NCBI RefSeq assembly: GCF_905404315.1
Contig: NC_066275.1
Location: 4,402,001-4,466,000, forward strand
Reading direction: 5' to 3'
Length of the DNA stretch: 64,000 nt
Source: Leptidea sinapis
Lineage: Eukaryota > Arthropoda > Insecta > Lepidoptera > Pieridae
Part shown: one piece after another, positions 25,901 to 37,900 of the stretch
Layout: each line of letters opens with the position of its first letter
How positions within the stretch are numbered: the stretch's first letter is position 1
The notes under the pieces: generated by a model
The model's database searches: none
Seen by the model: only the letters and a program-made list of their open reading frames with translations
What the model was told of the DNA's origin: nothing
Made by a program: the position numbers and the translations under genes

Positions 25901-28900
25901 CAGGAATTGATTTCTCTCTCTTCGACCAAACCCAGAGAACGATTAACCATAATATATATAACTCTTAATTTTGTATCTTACTTCTACATCTATAGAAAGA
26001 CTTTGACGATCGTTAGCTAATGCAGATGTCAATCCAGTCCAGTTAACAATGTCGATGAAAATCGAATTCATAAAAAAATCTGACGTCACTTTGTATCAGC
26101 GTTGGCCCGACATCTATTACTTTATTCCTATAATATGGGGGAATGGGAAATGAGTCGAATCATTTAGCACATTTTTAATTTATTTCCTTTCATTACAAAA
26201 ACATTATTTGTTATTATGTTGCGGGGAAAGTTTTAATAATGCTTATTTCTTGACTCAATCGCTCATAATGATTTAATTTGCAATATTCGTGACACATTTA
26301 AGTTGTAGGATTTTCCCCTTTGCACAATGAGTCATGTCATTCCATAACTTACTTGGAACGTTTGCGAAAACAATTAATACTTCTTCTTACTCAATTTTTG
26401 TAGAGCGTGATGAATAATTTACAATTATTTACCTTCCTAGTTATACTATATATATACGTAATATATACCTAAGGAACATTCTACGTCAAGATTTATTTTC
26501 TAGCGTTTGCATTAATATATGTTGAAGTGCGACACATATTAAGGTTTGCTTTGATAATATTGAAATAATAATAGCAATTAATGATTGGTCTCAAACAATA
26601 TTTTTTTTACAATTTGAAGCTACCAAGCATGGCTACAACCTATTATAAAAGAGATAATACCTATGTGTGTGTATGTGTGTGAGTGGTTTGAAGTAATTTA
26701 TAATTAACTTTATTTTTAATGATTAACACGAGTGTTTCAATTTAAATAAAACACTTTTAAAGGATTAAAACGTGTGTAATTGTAACTATGTTCTTACATT
26801 AGATCTTTGCTTTCCCCTGAAAACGAGATCTGGAAAGGTCTTGAAACGTCGGGTTAACTAAAGTATTAATAAAAATGTAACTTGTACGCAAAAATCTAAT
26901 GTAAAAACACAGTTACAATTACACGCGTTTTAATCATTTAAAAGTGTCTTATTTAAATATAATTTTCAATCTATACATAATATATGAATAGTTAAAATAA
27001 AATAAAAAAGTGTGTGTGTCAACTCCGACGGACGACTGAAGTTTACTCCTCAAGAACTTTGAACAGAAGAAGAGTCTTTGAACAGGTACTAAACAATATC
27101 AAGTCCAATGGAGTCAGTTACAAAGACATACAGAAGAAGAATAAAAGCGTATTAATTAAAAAATAAAATGATAGGTTTGGTTAAAAATTGCCTATTTGGC
27201 GTGAAATTCGCTATGTATACTTTCCATAGTAAATTAAACATTTAATTATGTGCATAGCACATATAAATTTGTATAAACTATATTGATAATTAAATATTTA
27301 ATAAATACAAAGCACACATGTTTATATATACAATACATGTCATATTAATGTATGAATTGTAACTTAGTTCACACGTGTTTATCAGTTTTCCGGCACTAAT
27401 ATTTACACCATTTTCTTCCATAACTCATAAATTTTCACTTAACTTTATGAAAGTTACTATATACATAAGTATATAAATCAATTTCAATAATATAATAAAG
27501 CTTCAAAATACAGGAAAGTGAAAGGTGCACGAGAAATGATGCGCACCAATAACGTTACTATGCCATTTGATGAGAAGGTTTTACTCTCCATATTTTTCTC
27601 ATACCGGGTGCTTATATTAACATCGATTCTTAAGGAATAAACTCTAAAAATAATAATAATAATAAGTTGCATGGGTGAGTTATGTACGAGTATAATTGTT
27701 TGTTGCAGCCAACCAAGAACCACGACGCAGATGCCACGCATCCAGCTCAGCCGCTTCTTGAGCCCGCCAAGGATCCGCAGAAGCCGCCGCTAGCTGGTAA
27801 GCTGGATAGCTTGGGACTCCCAAGTGTAATTTATAATTATTTATTTATTGTTTAAAACTGAATATTACTATGGCCCTCCGTGTTATATTAAAAAAGCCGT
27901 AACTATACATCCATTGTGACCTTGAGGTCCTAATTAGCAATAAGCAAATTAAGCAAAAGAAAATGTGCTCATCTGCCGAAGGCTACATGATCATGACTTC
28001 AAAAAACACAAATAACACTGTCATAATTGACACAGGTCCAGAAGTAGACGACCTGGGTGATGGAAACATGCCTCACGATACCTCCGCTCCATACCCTGGC
28101 ATTGACGATGGTCTGCTGGAGCCAGAAGGCAAGGCAGAGACTAATCCTAAAGGTAAATATTCATTCATTTATTCATTATTAATTATAATAACATACATGC
28201 TCTTGATGCCTAATGTAAATTTCATTAAATAATTTTAATTAATTATTAAATTGAATTTAATGTTAATAATGAATGTAATAAAACTAAAACTAACAATATT
28301 TATCTGACTCTAACATATTCCTATCTTATAATAAAGAACTTTGTAAAATAGTTATATATACATAATTAAATAAATATATTAAGTTATATTAATTTTGAAT
28401 TGATGATTTTCTCGGTTTCATTATAGATTAATAGTAAAAACCATTCTCATACTGTAGATCTTACTTTGTAAGAAGAGAGGTCCGCAATATATGGATATAT
28501 GATTTCGATAATTCAGAAAATATTGATGAGTTGCTGTTGAATTGTTGTGTGTTTGTTGCCTCCTGTGACTCACGAGGCTTCTTATATGACATTTTTATTC
28601 TCCTGTGATTCTTCTGGTGATACAAGAGAATGTGGGAAGAAGAGAACCCGTGTAAAATAGTGACGCGCAAAAAGTAATGTTGCATAGGAATCACTCATTA
28701 TATTTTATAGATACTCGCAGCCTTCAAGGGCCTTTTATTTATTTACTTTATTAGGACCAATAAACAGTGACACAATAAATGAACTATAACTAATACATAT
28801 GAACCTTAATTGTTAATTGTGAAACCAACTACATTAGCCACAGATAAATTATTATTTGAGAGAAATAAACACGAACATCTATATAAAAATAAAATAAAAT

Positions 28901-31900
28901 TTATGTGCTTAGTAACAATTAAAAGAGAAAGAAAAAGGACAAAGCATAGTGCAGATTATGACGGTTGTGTTAAAAAATATTACTGTTAATTACATAAGCA
29001 TCACCTATTCGTTTTAATTTAAATTATATTGTAAGTTATATATTTAAACTTTTAAATCTAACTTATTTTTTAAATTTCGTTCTTATCTCGCGATTCTAGG
29101 ACAAGATCGATCTTATGACAAAACTTATTAAAAGCTTTATATTATTAAAGTGAGAAAACCTAATCTAACTATGTCACATATTTAATTCATAGTTTTTTAG
29201 TTTTATATTTGTCTCTTTACTTGTAAGTATTTAAATTGTAAATATAAATAAATTAAATTACTGATTAGTTCGTAAGCTACTACATCCACTGTATTTAATA
29301 AGAAAAAACACTATTATGAATTAAATAAACTACAACTAGGTTATCGACTTGTAAAGGATGCGGGAACTCTGCGGTCGTTCCATATGTGATAATGATTAAA
29401 TGTTCTTGGCCGCCTGACCACAAAATCTAATTACTTTGCTTTGTATTTTTATTTTTTTGTGTGAACATGTTGAATTAAGTTATACAATATCATATTCTTT
29501 ACTACTATCATTATTTTTACTAAACTAAGGCAATTATTCATAGATGTAGAGTTTTATTCTAAAATAATTTCGAGATGTAATATCTGAAGTTGTGCATTAT
29601 TTTTATGGTTTTAAAGTGGTAGAGGACCTTGAACATTTAATGAAGCAACTGCGCTGAATCCGTGGAGCATCAGGACACGAGATAATTAGTCAATCAACTG
29701 TATTTAGATAAACAATGAAGATAGCTTCGTAACGTAGGTATTACAGTAAGTTGATGGCGTAGTTTGTGTAGCTATTTTGTTAAAAGGTCATCATCATCAG
29801 CCGGAAGACGTCCACTGCTGGGCAAGGCCACCCCCAAAGATCTCTACGACGATCGGTCCTGCGCTGCCCTCATCCAACGTATTCCGGCGATCTTGACCAG
29901 ATCGTCGATCCATCTTGTGGGGGGATTACAAATACTGTTCCTTTCGGTACGTGTTCGCTATTGGAGGACTTTTCTGTCCCAACGGTCATCTGTCCGTCGA
30001 ACTATGTGCCCTTCCCACTGCCAAAAGACTGACACTGTTAAAAGGTCAAGGAAGTAATAACCTGGTTGATAATGATAGCAAACACTCCAAGTGCAACATT
30101 GACACGCTGTTCTATTTCCCAGATGTAGAGTTATGACGCATAAGTTGCACGTTGTATTAAAACGTTATCCAATCAATGTCATCGAACGGCCGTTTTCAAT
30201 TACCTATCTATCCATAGTTTAACTTACCAGAGGTAGACTTACTTACATTTCAATAACCTATCGACAGATAGCATTGGACTATAACTAATAATATATCTAT
30301 ATTGGACATAACTATGTATAGATATTAGTTATCTAATATCTTATGATATTGTCATTAAACGGTGATAGCAATCTATCCGTAACTAGAGATACGTTGTTGA
30401 AAACGGCCGTAAGTTATATTCTTGTAGACACTAAACATTAAACAGGAGTAATGAAGGCTCACGCAGTAACCTTAATAGTTAATGTTTACATTACAGGAGA
30501 TGGAGATAGCGGCGAGCGCGAAGGCTCCCACCACTCCACCAAGGATGACGGCGTCGGAACTGAAGACGGTAAATGGTTCTCCACCGACGAGCCCGACTAC
30601 CCCTACGGTGATTGGTCCACTGCACGTTCTCATGTACATACAAACACACCCACACACTCAGGCCAAATCAAAATTACACGTCACTACTGTTTAGGTATAC
30701 TTTTTTGAAGTTATACTTCTTTAGACGCGTTATGAAAAAATGATGAGAGTGAAATTTTTGGATGCGCACGCACCACTGTAACACAAAAGTAACACGTTGA
30801 AGTTGGTTTCTAAAATTTTCGGACGTTTGCGTCATTCGTTATTTTTTTTTATTTGGTTTCTTTGTCCATTATTAGGACAGGCAAAGGGTTCAAGCCCATA
30901 CAGCCATATTATTCATTATTTAATAATTAATTGTCAGAGCCATCATTGCAAGATTGTTGCAAAATAGTTCTTTTTAAAAACGTAGAATAGCACGAGGAAA
31001 AACAAGCCTTGAGTGCTCATAAATATCTAAACTGTAATACATTTTTAAGCTATTGCATAGCTTCTATCGCGGGCCTTGAGCGTGGAGACCGAATCCAGAA
31101 ATTCCGTAATGAAAATAGCCTAACACCCCACTTACTAGATGTATATAGATATATATTTCGGCACGGTCATGACAGTTACCGTGGAACAGCGGTTATCACG
31201 TATGCTTATTGTAAAGAAGGTCCCAGGTTCGAGCCTGGGGTACGTCTTGATTTTTTTTAATTTCTTTATTTTTTTATCACGTTTTTTTAATTTTTATTGT
31301 TATGACAAGCATTTTTATTTAGTTTCACCTGCCCCGTTGTCTGTCTGTAATCAAATCTTGCAAGTTAAATTTTATTCACTTCCCGTTTGCTTTTTTTTAA
31401 TTAATTATATCAAAAAAAAAAATACTGCATAAATAAATACTACTACTACATAGTTAGATACCATATACAGAAATAAGTTAAATCTGGTTTTACTAACCGT
31501 ATTTGTCATACATCAGTCTCAACCGATATAACAGCACATCACATTGTACAATACCTATATTATCATAAAACATAAATATACTAATAATCTTTCTACTAAA
31601 TTATTATCGGGTGGTGGACGGGTCACTTTGCATGCAATAATAATTAATATAAATATAATATATCCAGACGAGACCGTTAAAATACCTTTAACAGCTAACA
31701 TATAATACTTACAATAAGTTATTAACAGCTAATTCTTTCGCTTTTCAATAGTTATGTATCACAAGAAAAACCTATTTCTACAGTATCTTGTATACACTTT
31801 TTATTTTACAACTTTATTTATAGCTTTCAACCTTACCTACTTCTATATTTATAAAAGAAAATTTTATTGAATTAGGCGTTACTTTGCGGAAATCCATAAG

Positions 31901-34900
31901 TATACAAATGATTTAAGTTTTCTTTAGTGTTAATTCCGCCAATATTTGTTTTTAAAACAATTTAAAACAATTGAGTCTCGTGCCAGATTTTAGCGAGACA
32001 ACACGTCCTGAGGATGCCTCGTGTAGAGGCGAAACACGTGTCGAATTGTTTTAAAAACAAATATTGGCGGAATTAACACTAAAGAAAACTTAAATCATTT
32101 GTATAATTAATAGATTCCAATTTTCATATTACGAAAGGAATATTTAGAACAGAGATGCAAACTCAGTAATGTGTAATAGTATTAATAATGAAATACATAT
32201 ACACGATGATGCGAAGAGTTTACAGTAAGAACATATTTAGATGTTATTTAGAATTGAATATATAGAATACTAGTTTTATTGCCATATAAATTAATAAGAA
32301 AATTAATAATTAAAATTTTTGGGGTATAAAAAATAGATGACGACAGATTTTCAGAGTATTATCTTGACTTATTTAGTAGATTTTGTTAATTTCTTAATTT
32401 CATTACATTATAGAATGGTTGTTTTATAACTTATATTTATTTTATGTAACTATTTCACACAATATAATTTAGCATGCGGTATTCACCTTAAAAGGTAATG
32501 CATTTAGTAATAAGACCCTTGTAAATTAGCATAATAATAATAATTATAAATGTATTATTGTAATTACCACTGGTGAATCTAAATAAATAAATAAATAAAA
32601 ATAAAATAAAAGTATATATTTAGGTTATATAGTTATTTTATAATTATCTAGGCTAATCATTTACGGGTAGATATGCAAAATAGAAGTCATCTGGAAACAG
32701 CTGTTATATTTCTGAATGTTGGCCAAGAAGTACTTAGTATCATTTAGAAAGAAAGATACATAAAATCTGATTAGTTATTTATTTTAAATTATTCTTTCAA
32801 TTTGATTTCTGAACTACGGGGGACACATCAAAGGAAAAACAAAATTTTTGTATATATTTATTTTTTTCCGAGAATTTTCATATTTATTCACATTATAAAA
32901 CCTTCCCTGGCCTTCCACATATAATTCAAGACCAAAATAAGCCAAATCGGTCCAGCCGTTCTTGAGTTTTAGCGAGACTAACGAACAGCAATTCATTTTT
33001 ATATATAGAAGATATATATAATAGAAACACTTTATTAGCAATGAAAAACTCACACCTTAAATTTACAACTAATTACAATCTTAAAATATTAAATTGAATG
33101 AAATAGGTAACAAGAATTAAAAGATAAAATGAAAATAAAAATTATATGAAATAATAAATAAATTAACTAATTACAATCTTAAAATATTAAATTGAATGAA
33201 ATAGGTAACAAGAATTAAAAGATAAAATGAAAATAAAAATTATATGAAATAATAAATAAATTAACTAATTACAATCTTAAAATATTAAATTGAATGAAAT
33301 AGGTAACAAGAATTAAAAGATAAAATGAAAATAAAAATTATATGAAATAATAAAATTCGATTCATGAGAAAAATATCTCGTTATATTGTTAAAAGACGAT
33401 AGTGTTAAAAGTTATACGCTCCGTTCACATACAATTAAAATTATCTTTTGTTCATTCGTCTGTTTGTGATTATTCCATCGTTTAATAACATTTATCGTTC
33501 TAAGTACTAAGGTAGTTCTTCCACGAATTATGTTTACGAGATATGTTTGTCTGACTTTTGATGAGTTTCAACTAACCTCAAAAGTAACATATAATATTAT
33601 TATAAATTTAATTTATTAGACTCTCATTTTGAAACATTGTATAATATTCACATTCACAAATCTATACTTAATATTATAAAGCTGCAGTGTTTGTTTGTTT
33701 GTTTGAACGCGCTAATCTCTGGTACTACTGGTCCGATTTGAATGATTATTTCAGTGTTGGGTAGTCCATTTATCGAGGAAGGCTATAGGCTATGTTATTT
33801 TTTCAAAATTAGGGATCCGTAATAAAATTGCTATTTTGTAACACAAGGTGTTAAATCGAAAACCTATTTTTGCGTGCGCTGCAAAAACTATTGACAATAG
33901 AACAAAATGATGTACAGGCTATAATATAGGCAATATTTTATTACTTATAAAACTATCGCGTGAATTATACTTTATATGGCAAAACAACGTTTGCCGGGTC
34001 AGCTAGTTATTAATAATTGTAAAGGTGGATAATATAAAAATCTTTAGTGAATGACCTTTCAATAGATATGAATCTACTTTTGCTCTTAATTTAAAGAATT
34101 CTAGAGATAAGTAGTTCAGATTTTTTTTTAATTATTTTACACTTGCATCGCTTCACATAAATTGTAAAAAAATATTTTGTGTAATGATGAATCTGTAAAT
34201 ATTCATTTAAAAGAGTGGCAATGAGTTTCTTGCTATTTCTCCTCATTACAGCTCATCCATTTCCGAAATGGTGGTAAATGGGAAAATGTGCAACCTGCTA
34301 GTTGAACAAACCATACAAGATTTATGAAATTTACGTCTCTCGAACGGTTGGCTCAGTTGAAAGAGAACGCGAGAGGTCGCGGGTTCGTGTCCCGCATCGT
34401 TCATAAATTTAGTTTTCAAATTTTATGTATGTAATTAATCCCAGAAGTGAGGTTTATCACTTTAAAACCTATCAAGTTGTTTAAAATGTACGACATTCAT
34501 TCGCATATTTTTTTACCTAATTGAAGAACTCTGATATAATTTGGTTTGAATACCTATTTATACTTTGTATGAAAATGTACTCAACGAGGAAACTATTGTT
34601 ACGTGTGACGCGAATGCTTTATACATTGCTAATACTCCGGTTATTCCTTGTAAGGTCATATAAAGTGCTTGTAATTGTTGGCCGCAGTAGGAATGCCAGA
34701 GTGAGTCATAGCTCAATTGTTGGTATTTATTGAGTTATGTATATTTACTAAATCATATAGTATATATGATAACAAAACAAATCTTATAACTATATTTACA
34801 ATACTATGACTACATAAAATTAAAACTTTCACTACGTGGACCCGTACAAAGAATACTGGCAGCATTTCCGCGTTGGATAGCTAGGCTAATCCGTTGACAG

Positions 34901-37900
34901 AAATAACTGCCAACGCCTGGGTTTCCAGTAGCTTTATTGAAGCGCTTTTGTATATTCTCCACGCCACAGGGCCCCACGGGCCAAGTATCTCGATACCAAG
35001 TAGCACAAAGAAGTATCACTCACACAGACCAACATATTTGCGACCCTTGCTGTCTTCGCCAGTCGAAGCAGCAGCCCCAGCACCAACTGACGTAACTTGA
35101 ACATGAAAAGGAGCCAGAGTGTCGACGCAAGTCACGTCCCACACCAGCGCCCTTCCCCGTGCCCAAGCCACCAGGGTCATTCCATCAGGACGCTTGTCAT
35201 CGCGGCGGGTAATACCATTTGGCTCTAAAACAGCTGGTATACTAATAGCGAAAAATGCCATGCGGCTGCCAAATTACTAAATCATATTATATTCAGATTC
35301 TTGATTATTTTACTAAATTTTTGCAACATTGTACAAATAAATGTCTTGATGAATTTAACATCGGAGGGCGCTTCTCTGCTAGTCAATACAATTACTTTGT
35401 AAATTGTTGCTAATTTAACACTCAGCTAAATAATCTACAAGGCTTATAGGATACCTCAAAATGGAAAAGGTACGGTTGGTTTTGATGAGGTGCTTTTTTT
35501 TCTAGAGGAGGAAAATACATTTACGTATTGAAGGCTTCGAGACGGGGCCCATATGTCGGGCTCGGGTGACCCACCCCTACCGGCTAAAAACCTCCTCTGT
35601 GCTGAGAGCCCTAAAGGCTTTTACAGCGAAGCCGGGCGGGAGCCTTGGAGGCCGCAAATGTAGCTCACAAGCGCGGGGCGTCTCGGAAGGAGGCTCAAAC
35701 CTCGGACCGCCTGCTCACTAGGCTGGATGGAGAGAAGATCACAAACCATCTAATATATCTGTTAGTTCTAATTAGACTAGATGAGGTGCTGTGATTTATC
35801 TCTTCATATTTAATCATTGTTATTAATTGTATTTGAGTGGAACGTAACTAAACCTACCTCACTAAAGACAGTTCTCACCGTTAGCTATTCTCTTTTAACA
35901 CTAATTTGTGTTACACGTTTAATTTGCCCGAGATTTTAAATATTATTTATTCAAGTGGATGTATTCACAATTTTACATGTGGCTATAGAATATAAACAAA
36001 CTATGATATTGACTTTGATAATAACTGAGAATGTACGTAGACTTTTATAATAATTCTGGTTTACTTACCAGTGATTAAATAATAATGGGCAGGAGTCGTT
36101 GATCTGCTGGCAAATCCAGGTCACATTCACATAGACAATCACTGCGCCGTGTACACATACAAATAACTACGGCGGTCGAAGCCAGCAAACGGGGGACAAT
36201 ATCTCTATTATTTGACTTGACACACAAACTCTTTCACTATAATATATGGCCTTTAAATATTTGTTATGTTTTTAAAGTGATAACCCTCACCTCTGGCATT
36301 AATACACAAATAAAACTTGAAAACAAAATTTTATGAACGCTGCGGGATTCGAACCCACGACCTCTCGCGGTCCGTTCTCCCAACTGAGCCAACCGTTCGA
36401 GTGACGTATCGTCATAAATCTTGTATGCTTTGTTCAACTCTCAGGTTATGGCTTCATCTACAGGATCTACTTTACAGTTGATAACCTGCGCAAGCCCAAT
36501 ATTTGCATATTAGGAAATTGACTTGAACTGAGCTAACCGTTCGAGTGACGTATCATCATAAAATCTTGTATGCTTCGTTAAACTCTCAGGTTTTGGCTTA
36601 AACTATGATCTGATGATGCCAGTATTATCTTTGTTTAACAATTAACACATGTTTATATAAGTATTTTACGGGAAATGGAGAAAAATAAATGTGAAAATGA
36701 TCACTACCACACGTATTCTCTTGCAACACCAGGGGAGTCGCAGGAGAGTTGCCAGGTTTTAAGTATCCCCATGATGTAGATAATTTAACTTGGTCTCGTG
36801 TTGATTCCAGATGGAGTGAACGGGTTCGGTTACCGTTTTGGTGTCGACGATCGTCCGGGATCACCGATGGCGCCTGGAGTAAGTTGATTTGTTTTTGGTA
36901 GTCATACAACAGAGTACATACAGTACCTGAGGTGGTAATACCCATCATGCTGAATGTACGCGGGTTGCCGTGTGGTGGTCTTCAGTTAACTGCCGATCGA
37001 AGAACGTGAGATCGATATGATATGAGCATTTAAGTAAGACACTCATTATATAAACGTAACTTTTACGCAAAAATCAAATGTATTAACACAGTAACAATTA
37101 CACGCGTTTTAATCCATTAAAAGTGTTTTATTTAAATGTGTAACACTCGTGTTAATTAAAGAAAATACAATGACATGGGCATATTCAAAAAGTACATTAG
37201 AACTACTGAATGAGAATGTCTGTCAACGTATTTAGGGCTTTGGTATGGCAAAATTATCATTCATAATGGGTGGCTGTAATAATAACCTGGATCATGTGGC
37301 GAATGCTCTTTTCTTTATCCAAATAAGTCAACGTTCTACAGTAATTCTTCTTCTCCCGATCAAACGGCTGAAATGTATTAAATGGCATCAATTATTGACC
37401 ATTGGGAGGCTCCTTTGCACAGGATGCCGGCTAGATTATGGGTAACCCCACCGTCGCCTATTTCTGCCGTGAAGCAGTAATATGTAAGCATAACTGTGTT
37501 CCGGTATGTAGGGCGCCGTAGCTTGTGAAATTACTGGGCAGATGGGACTAAACATCTTACGTCTCAAGGTTACGAGTGCAGTTGTAGTGCTGCTCAGAAT
37601 TTTTGGTTTTCAACAATCCTGAGCGGCAATGCATTGTTATGGGCAGGGCGTATCAATTACCATCTGCTGAACGTCCTGCTCGTCTCGTCCCTTATTTTAA
37701 TAAAAAAATAATATCTCATTCAAATACAGTCTGCTGAAAAGGCCCAGGGCTATTTATAAAAATTAATAATTTTAAGACCATTTTATTTTTTTCAATTTCG
37801 AGTGTCTCCTCATAGCATATATTTGTTGTTGTAGTCCATTCCTGACGTGAACACATACCAGCAGAAGAAGAACCTGGCACAGGGCATGATGGACTTAGCC

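Larger units (their letters stand above)
13951..27708. other. Ninjurin intron 1
   Basis: A 13.8-kb intron. It holds hairpin-family copies, two SINEs, a TTA-flanked inverted-repeat element, LINE RNase H debris, a Tc1 relic and a Penelope-like inverted repeat, all listed separately. The rest is AT-rich with no supported gene. Confidence 0.8.

Noticed and set aside
27963..28232. Plus-strand frame starting upstream of ninjurin exon 3
   Set aside because: It simply contains exon 3. The ATG and first codons are intronic, ahead of a good acceptor at 28034-28035.
31172..31246. Functional tRNA-Val gene
   Set aside because: The T arm is perfect, but anticodon and acceptor stems do not pair and no valid anticodon loop is formed.
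36625..36948. 107-codon minus-strand frame
   Set aside because: Antisense to ninjurin exon 5 and adjoining LINE debris. No domain.
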